Assembly (NCBI GenBank): GCA_019115985.1
Contig: DXCN01000050.1
Location: 22,636-86,635, forward strand
Source: Candidatus Rothia avicola
Lineage (GTDB): Bacteria; Actinomycetota; Actinomycetes; Actinomycetales; Micrococcaceae
Direction: 5' to 3'
DNA length: 64,000 nt
Part shown: positions 44,496 through 53,974 of the stretch, piece after piece
Numbering within the stretch: position 1 is the stretch's first letter
Layout: the number at the start of each line of letters is the position of its first letter
Made by a program: the position numbers and the translations under genes
The notes under the pieces: model-generated
What the model was told of the DNA's origin: nothing
The model's input: the letters and a program-made list of their open reading frames with translations, nothing else
Database searches by the model: none

Positions 44496-45968
44496 CTAGT
44501 AGGCTCCGTCCTTAGCAAAAACTGCGCGGACGGTACGGAAGAGAATGACGATATCGCTCATAACCGACCAGTTCTCGACATAGTAGAGGTCTAGGCGAAT
44601 AGACTCTTCCCAGGAGAGATTCGAGCGGCCAGAGACCTGCCAGAGGCCGGTAATGCCGGGCTTGACCAGCAGGCGGCGGTAGGCGTCCTCTTCGTACTGC
44701 TCAACCTCAGAAGGTAGCGGGGGACGGGGGCCTACCAGTGACATATCGCCCACAAAGACGTTCCACAGCTGGGGAAGCTCATCGATAGAGTACTTGCGGA
44801 TGAACTTGCCGATCTTAGTGATGCGGGGGTCGTCTGCCATCTTAAAGAGCACGCCGTTACCCTCGTTCTGATCCATCAGTTCCTTTTTGAGCTCTTCGGC
44901 GTTGGTCACCATGGAGCGGAACTTAATCATGTGGAAGGGAGTGCCGCGGTAGCCGACGCGTTCCTGTAAGAAGAAGATGGGGCCACCGTCCCTTTTGACC
45001 AGCAGGGCAACCGGAACCAGAAGAGGGGCCAGCAAGATCAGGCCAAGGCCTGAGGCTACAACATCGATAGCTCGCTTAATCAGGGCTTGCATGCCTTCGA
45101 TGCGGGGGGTGTGAACGTGAATCAGGGGCACACCGTTAAGGGGCTGGGTATGGATGCGGGGGCCCGCTATATCGGTCATGGCAGGTGCCATGATAAGTGC
45201 GACGTGGGCGGCCGCCAGCGCCCAGCCCAGACGGCGCAGCTCTGTGGGGTTGAGGCCGTGGCCGGTGGAGACAGCTACCGTGTGAATATTGTTCTCGCGG
45301 ACTACCTTGAGGACCTCGGCTGCATCGGGTGAATAGCCCAGGGCTGGGATAGCTCCGTCAGCAAGCTGGGTGCCGGGACGCGAACGGGGCAGGTAGGCTG
45401 CTACCGGCGAGAGGCCTGAGGTGCGGGCCTCCTGGAGGGTCTTGTAGAGGTGCTCGCCCGAGGCTGAATCGCCGATAATCATGACGCGGGAAAGTGCGCG
45501 CCCCTTATACCGCCAGTGAACGAGCCAGCGGCGGACACCCCAGCGGGCACAGAGAAGGAACACAATCCCGATGGGGTAGGCCAGCACAACGTAGGTGCGG
45601 GCAAAATCAATTTTGGTCAGATAGGAGAAGATCGCGATGACCGCGAAGAAGTAAGTTGTCGCTTTAGTGACCAGTCGGTACTCATCAACGCCATGACCTA
45701 AATAGCGGATATTGCGACTGTTAGCAATCGAGAGGGCAAAAAACCAGATAAGGCCAAGCAGAATTCCGGTACCTATATAACCGAGGGGTAGGCTTGCCCG
45801 TCCCATGACCTCGGAATTTTGAAAGCCGAAACTAGCGATATGAGCTAGCGCAATGGAGAGCGCGATGGCTAAAGTATCAGCAAGGTAAAGGGCCCCCTTG
45901 ACTTTGGGGTGCCAGGTGCGGCGGTTACGGGTTTCTGCCCACCGCTCCTCGATGTACTGTTCGTTCAC
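44496..45968 (-). CDS. Polyprenyl-phosphate sugar-1-phosphate transferase (WbaP/CpsE type)
   Basis: The 490-residue protein has four to five N-terminal membrane helices, a central CoA-binding-like domain (MIIGDSASGEHL) and a C-terminal bacterial sugar transferase domain. The latter shows KRAIDVVASGLGLI, ERVGYRGTPFHMIKFRSM and the LPQLWNVFVGDMSLVGPRPP motif. Such enzymes start exopolysaccharide or glycan assembly on undecaprenyl phosphate. No glycosyltransferase, flippase or polymerase genes accompany it. The sugar is not predictable. Confidence 0.92.
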   Translation of the reverse strand: MNEQYIEERWAETRNRRTWHPKVKGALYLADTLAIALSIALAHIASFGFQNSEVMGRASLPLGYIGTGILLGLIWFFALSIANSRNIRYLGHGVDEYRLVTKATTYFFAVIAIFSYLTKIDFARTYVVLAYPIGIVFLLCARWGVRRWLVHWRYKGRALSRVMIIGDSASGEHLYKTLQEARTSGLSPVAAYLPRSRPGTQLADGAIPALGYSPDAAEVLKVVRENNIHTVAVSTGHGLNPTELRRLGWALAAAHVALIMAPAMTDIAGPRIHTQPLNGVPLIHVHTPRIEGMQALIKRAIDVVASGLGLILLAPLLVPVALLVKRDGGPIFFLQERVGYRGTPFHMIKFRSMVTNAEELKKELMDQNEGNGVLFKMADDPRITKIGKFIRKYSIDELPQLWNVFVGDMSLVGPRPPLPSEVEQYEEDAYRRLLVKPGITGLWQVSGRSNLSWEESIRLDLYYVENWSVMSDIVILFRTVRAVFAKDGAY

Positions 45969-46144
45969 TAGTGTGTATTCCCCTAAAGATGATGCCTGCG
46001 CCGGGTGCGAGAGTGAGGTGGGCAGACCTGTACGATTAGGCTTTTAATACTACAGTGTCAGCTGGCTTGAGAGCAGGTAAATATCCTGAAATATGCTTCA
46101 CACTTTCAGCTGAAAGTAACTTGTTAGTGCTGGTCAGAGTGGTC

Positions 46145-46921
46145 TTAGCGGGTAAGTCCAGCTTCATGTAGGATAAAATCAATCACCGGTTCGTAGAGGT
46201 GCGGGGTGACGTTATCGTCCATAGGAACCGCGACGAGAATCTGCCCCTGTTCGGCGGAGACGAAAAGCCCGGGGTCATTGCAGTCGGCGATACCGATGGT
46301 GGGAATTCCGGCGGACGCCGCGTACCCGGCGAGCCCGTGATCGGCGATAACAAGATCGGGGGTAATTCCCCGTTCTTGGAGCTGGGCGAGTGCTAGCTGC
46401 ATGGGGCCGGGGAAGTGGGTGTGCTGTAGGTTGCCGTACTGCTCGAACATGATGACGTCAAAGATTTGGCGGATATCGCCGTCAAGAAAACGGTCGCCCT
46501 CCTCGATGGTTAGGACGGTCGCGCCGTAAGCTTTGGCCGCTGCTGCGAGGCGGGCGTAGATAGGGAAGAGCCCCGCGGGGTGGCCGGTAGCAAAGAGCAG
46601 GCTTTTGCCTGCCCGTACCGCGTCACCGAAGATGTGGGCGTACTCGGTGAGACTGTCGATACAAAGGTCAGCGCTGATGGTGTCTTGGCCCTCCCTGTGG
46701 GTGGGGTCGGAACTGGTGCCGACCCTGCGCGCCATCAGCTCAAAGATGTCGTCGACGCTCCAGTCCCTGGTCCACTTCACGCCGAATTCCAGGTGTTCGT
46801 TGCCCTCAACAAAGCCCTGCATATGGGCGAGGTTGTTCTCACGGGCGGTTGCTACCTGCCCGGTGATGCGCGAATTATCGAGGTAGGTTGCAAATTCTTG
46901 GCGGGTCATGGGAAAGGTCAT
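46145..46921 (-). CDS. Putative phosphatase coupled to mshA
   Basis: The 258-residue protein starts at ATG 46921, six bases behind a perfect AGGAGG; the longer frame from 47023 runs into mshA. It resembles a small actinobacterial putative-phosphatase family (recalled as Pfam PF15698). Conserved-looking stretches are KWTRDWSVDDIFELMARRVG, FATGHPAG, TIEEGDRF and VIADHGLAGYAA with IGIADCNDPG. It has no signal peptide. It is the second gene after mshA with ten bases between them. That context suggests it may dephosphorylate the MshA product GlcNAc-inositol-phosphate, a step with no assigned enzyme (inference). Confidence 0.75.
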   Translation of the reverse strand: MTFPMTRQEFATYLDNSRITGQVATARENNLAHMQGFVEGNEHLEFGVKWTRDWSVDDIFELMARRVGTSSDPTHREGQDTISADLCIDSLTEYAHIFGDAVRAGKSLLFATGHPAGLFPIYARLAAAAKAYGATVLTIEEGDRFLDGDIRQIFDVIMFEQYGNLQHTHFPGPMQLALAQLQERGITPDLVIADHGLAGYAASAGIPTIGIADCNDPGLFVSAEQGQILVAVPMDDNVTPHLYEPVIDFILHEAGLTR

Positions 46922-46931
46922 GGGGTTCCTC

Positions 46932-48137
46932 CTAGGAGCGGGTAAGGGACTGGTAGAGCTGAATGAGGGCCTGGGCTGTTGCCTGCCAGGTAAAGTTGTG
47001 GGCGCGCCGGGCCCCGGCGTCACCTAACGCACTTCGAAGCTGCGGGTTTCTCACAAGCTGCTCGATGGCGTCCGCCCAGGCGACGGGCGTCCGCTGGGCT
47101 ACCAACAGGCCTGTGACGCCGTCAGCTACTGCCTCCCTGAGCCCATCCACCTTGCTGGCGAGTACCGGGGTGCCGCAGGCAGAGGCCTCCAGAGCAACCA
47201 GGCCAAAGGTCTCTGAGGACGAAGGGCAGGCTACGATGTCGGCCCGGCAGAAAGCCTGGGCGAGGTCGGGGGTGGGCATCGAGGCAAGTAGGCGGACGCG
47301 GTCGCCTAATCCCAGCTCTTCTGCTCGGGTAGCGAGATCCTGTTCATAGTTTGTGCCGGAGGTTCCAATGACGTTGAGGGTAACGTCCAGCTCTCGCGGA
47401 AGTAGGCCGAGAGCTTCAACCAGCAGATGGGGGCCCTTAAGGTGCTGGGGGCGGCCGGCAAAGACCAGGTGGGCTGCGCCGTCCTGCCCTTCGTGAAGAG
47501 GGCGGACGCCCTCGTTCGGGGAGAAAACCGAAAGGTCAACGCCGGGGGGCACCGTCACCAGCTGGGATTCTTCTGCCCCGTAGAAGTCGCGCATCTGGGT
47601 AGCCTCATACTCTGTATTCACTACCAGGGCAGCGGCTCTACGCACCAGCGCCTGCTCACCGCGCAAACGCACCTCGGGTTCCGGGCGCTCGCCCTCACCC
47701 AACCGGGCGTTCTTAGCAGCTGCGGTAGTGTGCATGGTATGAACGAGAGGTACCTGCGGGTAGGCGGCAAGGGCTGCCAGACCCGAGAGCCAGTAGTGGC
47801 TGTGAACCAGCTGGGGTGGCCGCGACGCTATAGCCCGAACGGCCATAGCAAAGCCCGGAACCAGCTCAGGTAGATCTTCCTTACGGGCTCCTTCAGCCTC
47901 AGGTAGGTAGAGAGCGGTAACGGTAGCCCGCTCGTGATACCGTACCTGCCCAGCCTGCTGACGGTTGGTTGCCAGCGTAAAAACTTCCACTGTCAGCTGC
48001 GGGTTGACCTCAAGAAGAGCCGCCAAAGAACGCTCAATATAAACGTTCATACCGCCGGCATCGCCTGACCCAGGTTGGGCCAGGGGGGAGGTATGCAGCG
48101 AAAAGATATGCAGGTGCAGCGGAAAAGAAAAACTCAC
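46932..48137 (-). CDS. mshA: D-inositol-3-phosphate glycosyltransferase (mycothiol)
   Basis: The 401-residue GT-B glycosyltransferase (GT4) joins UDP-GlcNAc to 1L-myo-inositol-1-phosphate, the first mycothiol step. Typical MshA features are the SLHTSPLAQPGSGDAGGMNVYI N-terminus, the LVHSHYWLSG segment, VFAGRPQHLKGPHLLVEAL and the E-x7-E-like PSSSETFGLVALEASACGTPV. The start is GTG 48137, two bases out of frame from an ATG. Mycothiol replaces glutathione in actinobacteria. Confidence 0.94.
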   Translation of the reverse strand: MSFSFPLHLHIFSLHTSPLAQPGSGDAGGMNVYIERSLAALLEVNPQLTVEVFTLATNRQQAGQVRYHERATVTALYLPEAEGARKEDLPELVPGFAMAVRAIASRPPQLVHSHYWLSGLAALAAYPQVPLVHTMHTTAAAKNARLGEGERPEPEVRLRGEQALVRRAAALVVNTEYEATQMRDFYGAEESQLVTVPPGVDLSVFSPNEGVRPLHEGQDGAAHLVFAGRPQHLKGPHLLVEALGLLPRELDVTLNVIGTSGTNYEQDLATRAEELGLGDRVRLLASMPTPDLAQAFCRADIVACPSSSETFGLVALEASACGTPVLASKVDGLREAVADGVTGLLVAQRTPVAWADAIEQLVRNPQLRSALGDAGARRAHNFTWQATAQALIQLYQSLTRS

Positions 48138-48253
48138 ATCTCTACTCTACCCCTGCCACATTCGCCCGCACCCTGTAGGTGTCAGCGCAGGTGCGCTAGC
48201 GGCAAACTCAACTAAGCTAGAGAGGAACAGACCCTACGCCCAAGGAGGACACC

Positions 48254-49510
48254 GTGTCTATCGACAGCCTCTACCGCGCCCACGGCTTCGTGCCCCTTGA
48301 CGCCCCCACAGACGCAGAACGCCTGGCCGTCATCGACCTGGACGCCGTCGAACATAACGTCCGGCTCATTAAACCCCTCATCGGGCAGCGCGCCCTTATC
48401 GCCGTGGTCAAAGCGGACGCCTATGGGCACGGGGCCCTCGACGTAGCCCGATCAGCGGTGGCGGCAGGAGCTGACTACCTGGGCGTCGTCCACGTCAAAG
48501 AAGCCCGCACCCTCCGCGCCGGTGGCGTTACAGCCCCCATCATCGCCTGGCTCCACACCCCCCGAACTGACTTTGCGCAAGCCCTCGCGGACAAGCTCGA
48601 ACTGGGTGTCTCAAGCACCTGGGAACTTGATGCCATCGCAAGCGCCCACCGTGACCGCCGGCAGCAAGAGCCTGTCAAGGTCCATCTCAAAGTAGATACC
48701 GGCCTCGGCCGCAACGGCGTGACCATGGGCGAATTGTCGGCACTCGCGGCCGCCGCCCGTCAGCTCGAAGCGGACGGGGTGCTGCAGGTCGTCGGAGTCT
48801 TCTCCCACCTCGCAGTAGCCGACGAACCAGAACGTACCGAAACAGCCGAGCAGTCCCAGACCTTCGACCGGGCACTCAGCATTCTGCACTCTGCTGGCCT
48901 GCGCCCAACCCTGCGCCACCTTGCTAACACACCCGCAACCTTCAGCGCGGCGTCCGTTGGTGCTGAAGAAGGCCTGCTGCGGGACGCCGTCCGCGTGGGT
49001 CTCGGCCTTTACGGGCTTTCCCCCCTGCCCGGGAAAACCCCTGCTGACCTGGGGCTCAAGCCGGTCATGCACTTGCAAACCTTCATCAACGCCGTCAAGG
49101 AAGTCCCCGCAGGCCAAGGCGTCTCCTACGGCCTCAACTACGTGACCGACAAACCCACGACCCTGGCCCTGGTACCGGTTGGCTACGCGGACGGCGTGCC
49201 CCGAGTCGCAACCGGCGGGCCGGTCCGTATCTACCCGGCCTCCGGCCCTGCCCGAACCTACCGAGCAGTGGGCCGAATTGCCATGGACCAGCTGGTTGTA
49301 GACCTCGGTGAACCCGGCCTGGCTGACCCCGCGGCCGGCTTCCTGGGTGCCCCCGCTGTCCTCTTCGGAATCGGCGATAACCCGCCAGTCACCGACTGGG
49401 CAGAAGCTGCCGGAACCATCAACTACGAAATCGTCACCCGCATCTCCCCGCGCGTCACCCGCATCAGCGTCGGCGGATCCTGGCGCCATCGCGATACCGA
49501 AAGCGAGTAG
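48254..49510 (+). CDS. alr: Alanine racemase
   Basis: The 418-residue PLP enzyme makes D-alanine for peptidoglycan. The PLP lysine is in AVVKADAYGHGA, the RIAMDQLVVDLG segment holds the tyrosine-side arm, and VGYADGVPR follows. It starts at GTG 48254 with AAGGAGG upstream. It heads a run with tsaE, tsaB, rimI and tsaD. Confidence 0.97.
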   Translation: MSIDSLYRAHGFVPLDAPTDAERLAVIDLDAVEHNVRLIKPLIGQRALIAVVKADAYGHGALDVARSAVAAGADYLGVVHVKEARTLRAGGVTAPIIAWLHTPRTDFAQALADKLELGVSSTWELDAIASAHRDRRQQEPVKVHLKVDTGLGRNGVTMGELSALAAAARQLEADGVLQVVGVFSHLAVADEPERTETAEQSQTFDRALSILHSAGLRPTLRHLANTPATFSAASVGAEEGLLRDAVRVGLGLYGLSPLPGKTPADLGLKPVMHLQTFINAVKEVPAGQGVSYGLNYVTDKPTTLALVPVGYADGVPRVATGGPVRIYPASGPARTYRAVGRIAMDQLVVDLGEPGLADPAAGFLGAPAVLFGIGDNPPVTDWAEAAGTINYEIVTRISPRVTRISVGGSWRHRDTESE

Positions 49511-49516
49511 TAAACC

Positions 49517-50137
49517 GTGACCGACCGCGTCCTTGACCTCGAAATCACCGGCCCCGAGCACACCCGATCCATCGCCCTGGCTCTAGCCCCCCTCCTCGCC
49601 GCGGGCGACGTCCTGATTCTCACCGGAGAGCTAGGCGCTGGCAAAACTACCTTCACCCGCTCCCTCGGCGAAGGACTCGGCGTGCGCGAGGGCGTCATCT
49701 CACCCACCTTCGTCCTCTCCCGCGTCCACCCCAACCTACCCGACGGCCCCCGCCCCGGCGGGCCCGACCTCGTGCACGTTGACGCCTACCGACTCGCCAG
49801 CTCAGAAGAACTCGATGACCTCGACCTGGAATACTCCCTTGATCGGTCCGTTACCGTTATCGAATGGGGCCGCGACAAAGCCGAACACCTCTCAGAATCT
49901 ATTCTTGATCTGGAATTTACCCGCGTGACAGGCGCAGAACTGGCTGAAACAGACCCCTACGCCCTCTACGCCCCGGGAAGCTGGGAAGACGACGACGAGG
50001 ACGATGGAGCCCCCGAATTGCGCCGCCTCCGTCTCATCGGAAGCGGGCCCCGCTGGGAAAATGTTTGGGATGAGATGGTAGAGAAGCTGAGCGGTAGAGA
50101 GGGGAGGGAACATAGGGGCCTTTGGAAGCACCCTTAA
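49517..50137 (+). CDS. tsaE: tRNA t6A biosynthesis ATPase TsaE
   Basis: The 206-residue protein has Walker A GELGAGKTTF near residue 38, LSRVHPN and VHVDAYRL, and the ERG/EWGRD motif of TsaE. It powers the TsaBD complex. A C-terminal extension with an acidic run (EDDDEDD) makes it longer than the usual 150 residues. Its final 11 codons overlap the arm of an inverted repeat, so the end may have been recast by that element. Confidence 0.94.
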   Translation: MTDRVLDLEITGPEHTRSIALALAPLLAAGDVLILTGELGAGKTTFTRSLGEGLGVREGVISPTFVLSRVHPNLPDGPRPGGPDLVHVDAYRLASSEELDDLDLEYSLDRSVTVIEWGRDKAEHLSESILDLEFTRVTGAELAETDPYALYAPGSWEDDDEDDGAPELRRLRLIGSGPRWENVWDEMVEKLSGREGREHRGLWKHP

Positions 50138-50275
50138 ACGCCAGCCCCGAGCCAGCCTCCTGCAGGCCCCTATGCTCCCCTCGAGAAAGCCCATTACGGA
50201 AACATTGCCACTCAAAGTAGGCTGAAAGACAGCGGGGCCACGGGCTCGCAGCGAAGCTGCTGGCTCGGGGCTGGC
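50105..50275. repeat. Nested inverted repeats between tsaE and tsaB
   Basis: Arm 50105-50121 (inside the tsaE tail) pairs with 50164-50180 at 15 of 17 bases. Arm 50140-50156 pairs perfectly over 17 bases with 50259-50275. A GCAGC-GAA-GCTGC hairpin at 50248-50260 and a TCGCCT/AGGCGA stem (50281-50310) lie beside them. The 247-base gap otherwise shows no gene. Confidence 0.75.
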
Positions 50276-50384
50276 GTAAATCGCCTTGTGAGCGTTAGCG
50301 AACCAGGCGAGAGGGTCGGCAGCGAGCGCGAGCCCGGGATGCCGAGTATCAAGCCTTTGAGCCTAAACACGCTAGACTGGTGGG

Positions 50385-51062
50385 GTGCTTATTCTCGCTC
50401 TTGATTCATCCGCTATTGCTTCTGTCGCCCTGGGGCGCCTGGACGGGCAGACCCTGACCCTGCTTGCGTCACGGTCAACCGAAGATACCCGCTCTCACGC
50501 CGAAGTGATGGCTCCCTTTGTCACCGAGGTACTGGCTGAAGCTGGAGTAAGGGGCCAAGATATTGACGCTGTGATAACCGGTACCGGCCCCGGCCCCTTT
50601 ACCGGCCTACGCGCCGGGATCGTCACCGCCCGTTCCCTGGCCTTTGCCTGGAACAAGCCCCTCTACGGAATCATGAGCCTTACCGCCCTCGCCGAACGCG
50701 CTGAAGGTACCGCGCGGGCGTCCGGTCATACCCGTTTTCTAGTCGCCTCAGATGCCCGCCGCAAGGAAATATACTCGGCTGTCTATGAACTGACCGAGAG
50801 CGGCTACCAGCTGGAGAGTGGCCCCACCGTCGGCCCGGCCAGCGAGGCCCCCGACCTGCCCGCCTACGGTTTTGGCACGTCCCTCTACTCCGAGGCCCTG
50901 GACGCCCAGCCCGGTTTTGAGCACACCCAGCCGGATGCCGCCGCCCTGCTGGCAGCTGCTGTCCGCCTGGGTCTGACCAATCTCAGCACCGATACCAGCG
51001 CCCTCTACCTGCGCGAATCCGATGCCAAGGTACCGGTTGCTCGTAAGAAGGCCAGCGCCTAA
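50385..51062 (+). CDS. tsaB: tRNA t6A biosynthesis protein TsaB
   Basis: The 225-residue ASKHA-fold protein begins MLILALDSSAIASVAL and has the VITGTGPGPFTGLRAGIVTAR signature of TsaB. It forms the TsaB-TsaD heterodimer for threonylcarbamoyl-adenosine at tRNA position 37. The start is GTG 50385. It overlaps rimI by one base. Confidence 0.95.
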   Translation: MLILALDSSAIASVALGRLDGQTLTLLASRSTEDTRSHAEVMAPFVTEVLAEAGVRGQDIDAVITGTGPGPFTGLRAGIVTARSLAFAWNKPLYGIMSLTALAERAEGTARASGHTRFLVASDARRKEIYSAVYELTESGYQLESGPTVGPASEAPDLPAYGFGTSLYSEALDAQPGFEHTQPDAAALLAAAVRLGLTNLSTDTSALYLRESDAKVPVARKKASA

Positions 51063-51562
51063 TGTTACTCACCGACCTCCCCGCACATCTTGCTGGCGGG
51101 GCCCATGCCAGGGAAATGACCCTGCACGATGTCCCAGCCGTCCATACCCTAGAACTCGACCTTTTCCCGGCCGACGCCTGGCCCCTGGACATGTTCCTTG
51201 CCGAAATCACCCACGAAGCCCGGGGGTATGTCGTCCTGGAAATCCCTACAGAAACCGGTCCGCAGGTTATCGGCTATGCCGGGCTCATGAGCGTAGCCGA
51301 CACCGCCGATGTGCAAACCATCGCTGTTGCCCCCGCCTACGAGGGGCGCGGCTACGGGCGGGCTCTGCTCGATTTTCTGGCCCGTGAGGCAGCCGCCCGC
51401 GGCGCTGAACAGATACTACTGGAGGTGCGGGCCGATAACCCCCGGGCCCAGGGCCTCTACCTGAAAAACGGCTATCGGCAGATCCATGTGCGCCGCCGCT
51501 ACTACAAGGACGGGGTCGACGCCCTGATTATGCGCCGCGACCTCACCCAACAGACCGCCTAG
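51062..51562 (+). CDS. rimI: Ribosomal protein-alanine N-acetyltransferase
   Basis: The 166-residue GNAT protein has the acetyl-CoA motif [15 protein letters not shown] and the RimI-like C-terminus [19 protein letters not shown]. It likely acetylates the N-terminus of S18 and perhaps other proteins. Its place between tsaB and tsaD is conserved in many bacteria. Confidence 0.94.
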   Translation: MLLTDLPAHLAGGAHAREMTLHDVPAVHTLELDLFPADAWPLDMFLAEITHEARGYVVLEIPTETGPQVIGYAGLMSVADTADVQTIAVAPAYEGRGYGRALLDFLAREAAARGAEQILLEVRADNPRAQGLYLKNGYRQIHVRRRYYKDGVDALIMRRDLTQQTA

Positions 51563-51578
51563 CAAGGAGAAACCAGCC

Positions 51579-52685
51579 ATGACCGCTAAAACCGAACCCC
51601 TGGTGCTGGGTATTGAGTCCTCCTGCGACGAAACCGGTATCGGCATTGTGCGGGGCTCAACCCTGCTGACCAACACCGTCTCGTCCTCCATGAACGAGCA
51701 CGTGCGCTTTGGCGGGGTCATCCCTGAAATTGCCTCCCGCGCCCATCTAGACGCCATGATCCCGGCCCTGCAAGCAGCCCTGGATGAGGCTCAGGTAAGC
51801 CTGGACGAGCTGGACGCTATTGCCGTGACCGCAGGCCCCGGCCTGGCAGGTGCCCTCATGGTGGGGGTCTCTGCCGCTAAGGCCCTGGCTACCGCGACCG
51901 GCAAGCCCCTCTACGGTATTAACCACCTGGTTTCCCACGTGGGAGTGGGTCTGCTCGATGACTGCGGTATCGAGGGGCATAGCGCTGATTTTCTGGAGGG
52001 CCTGCCGAGTGAAGGAATTGGTGCCCTGCTGGTCTCCGGTGGGCATACCGAAATCCTGGCCGTGCGCGATATTACCGGGGACGTTGAGTTGCTGGGCGCA
52101 ACCCTGGACGATGCTGCCGGTGAGGCCTACGACAAGGTAGCCCGCCTGCTGGGTCTGCCCTACCCGGGTGGGCCGGTGATTGACCGGGTTGCTGCGGACG
52201 GCAATGGGGCGGCTTTCGCCTTCCCCCGGGGCCTGTCGACGCGCAAGTTTATGGGTACCGCTGAGGAGCCCGGGCCCCATCGCTACGACTTTTCTTTCTC
52301 GGGTCTGAAGACCGCTGTTGCCCGCGTCGTCGAGGGCTTTGAGGCCCGGGGCGAAGAGGTGCCGGTTGCTGATATCGCAGCTTCTTTCCAGGAAGCTGTG
52401 GTCGATGTGATTACCAAGAAAGCTATGCTGGCCTGCACCGAACGCGGTATCACCACCCTGCTGCTGGGTGGGGGAGTGGCCGCTAACTCGCGCCTGCGTG
52501 AGCTGACTGCCCAGCGCTGTGCCGAGCACGGTATCAAACTGGTGATTCCCCAGCTGAGCCTGTGCACCGATAACGGGGCCATGGTGGCGGCCTTGGGCGC
52601 CCGCCTGGTAACTGAGGGGCGGGCGCCGTCGGGCACCGACTTCACCGCAGACTCGTCCCTGCCCGTCACTAAGATTTCGCTCTAG
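51579..52685 (+). CDS. tsaD: tRNA N6-adenosine threonylcarbamoyltransferase TsaD
   Basis: The 368-residue enzyme transfers threonylcarbamoyl to A37 of ANN-decoding tRNAs. It has [13 protein letters not shown], the iron/metal site HLVSH (H-x3-H), LVSGGHTEI and [20 protein letters not shown] lies before ATG 51579. It ends the run and is convergent with the ligase gene without a clear hairpin. Confidence 0.97.
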   Translation: MTAKTEPLVLGIESSCDETGIGIVRGSTLLTNTVSSSMNEHVRFGGVIPEIASRAHLDAMIPALQAALDEAQVSLDELDAIAVTAGPGLAGALMVGVSAAKALATATGKPLYGINHLVSHVGVGLLDDCGIEGHSADFLEGLPSEGIGALLVSGGHTEILAVRDITGDVELLGATLDDAAGEAYDKVARLLGLPYPGGPVIDRVAADGNGAAFAFPRGLSTRKFMGTAEEPGPHRYDFSFSGLKTAVARVVEGFEARGEEVPVADIAASFQEAVVDVITKKAMLACTERGITTLLLGGGVAANSRLRELTAQRCAEHGIKLVIPQLSLCTDNGAMVAALGARLVTEGRAPSGTDFTADSSLPVTKISL

Positions 52686-52721
52686 CCGGAGCAGTAAGCA
52701 AGGGCGGCTGGGGCAGAAGGT

Positions 52722-53864
52722 CTACAGCCCCTCGGTAGCTTGTGCAGCCAGGTCGTCTACCACAGCCTGTAGATTTCCGCCGTTTTCGGCGGCGACACGA
52801 CGCTGACGCTGGTAGCCTGCCCCGGTCAGGCAGATTCGCTCCACATCGGCCAGTTCAGTGGAGCAGCCCAGGTCAGAGGCAATACCCTCCAACTTATTCA
52901 GAAGCCCTAGGGTGTCTTCGGTGACCAGGCGCTCGGTGTTCTGGTTATCGAGAATGACGATGGCCTCGGTGCCGTAGCGGGCGGCCCGCCACTTGTTTTC
53001 CTGCACGTGCCAGGGCTTGAGAGGCTCAATTCGTTTGCCCGCATCGAGCTGGCGGGAGAACCACTCCACCAGGCACTGGGTAAAGGCGGTCAGAGCCGTG
53101 ATGTCACGAATAGAGGCCAGCCCGTCGTAGGCCCGCATTTCTACCGTGCCGTATTTGGGTACGGGGCGAACGTCCCACCGGTTTTCACTGGGGTCATCAA
53201 TGACGCCGGTGACCACCAGGTCGTTGAGGTAGTCCTCGTAGTCTTCCCAGCGTTCGAAGGTGAAGGGCAAGCCAGAGGTGGGCAGCTGCTGGAAAATCTG
53301 GGCCCGCTGGGAGGCGAACCCGGTATCTTCCCCTTCCCAGAAGGGGGAGGACGCCGACAGTGCCAGCAGGTGGGGGTAGAAGTTGGTGAGCCCGTTGAGT
53401 ACCGGCAGGGCTTTATCTCGAGAAGTGACCCCGGTGTGCACGTGCACCCCGTAGATGATTTGGCGGCGGCCCCAGAACTGGGAACGGTCGAGTACCCGTA
53501 GGTAGCGATCCTTACCAACGACTTTTTGTTCCAGGGCTCGGGAGAAGGGGTGGGTGCCGGCAGAGAAGAAGGCTAGGCCCAGCTGGTTGGTGATGTCTTT
53601 CAGGACGCCGGTGGCCTGGGCAAGCTGGTCGGCGGCCTCTGCCGGGTTTCGGCAGATGCCGGTGACAAGCTCAACGGTGTTGTTCAAAAATTCGCCGGTG
53701 ATGTGGGCCCGGTCCGGGGCTGCTTCAAGAATCTGCGGGTGCTGTTCTTTCAGGAGTGCTAGCACTTCGTCTGCGCGGGATGCCAGTTCGCGGGTTTCGG
53801 GGTCGATGAGGGCGACCTCCCATTCCACACCAATCGTGGATTGGTCTGAGGGACGAAAAATCAT
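52722..53864 (-). CDS. Carboxylate-amine ligase, GCS2/YbdK family
   Basis: The 380-residue protein belongs to the glutamate-cysteine ligase type 2 family. Visible blocks are IGVEWEVALIDP, EFLNNTVELVTGIC, YGVHVHTGV and the KYGTVEMRAYDG segment. Members can form gamma-glutamylcysteine weakly. In a mycothiol-using actinobacterium the true substrate is unclear, and ergothioneine synthesis (EgtA) is one possibility though no other egt gene is nearby. It stands alone. Confidence 0.88.
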   Translation of the reverse strand: MIFRPSDQSTIGVEWEVALIDPETRELASRADEVLALLKEQHPQILEAAPDRAHITGEFLNNTVELVTGICRNPAEAADQLAQATGVLKDITNQLGLAFFSAGTHPFSRALEQKVVGKDRYLRVLDRSQFWGRRQIIYGVHVHTGVTSRDKALPVLNGLTNFYPHLLALSASSPFWEGEDTGFASQRAQIFQQLPTSGLPFTFERWEDYEDYLNDLVVTGVIDDPSENRWDVRPVPKYGTVEMRAYDGLASIRDITALTAFTQCLVEWFSRQLDAGKRIEPLKPWHVQENKWRAARYGTEAIVILDNQNTERLVTEDTLGLLNKLEGIASDLGCSTELADVERICLTGAGYQRQRRVAAENGGNLQAVVDDLAAQATEGL

Positions 53865-53974
53865 GCGCTGGCTCCAGGGTCTCGGTGCGGTGCTGGTTCT
53901 ATCTTAGGGGCAGGGGCTAGCGCAGAAGAATCCGGCTCACTCTATGACGCTACTAGTGAGATAGACGTAATAAA

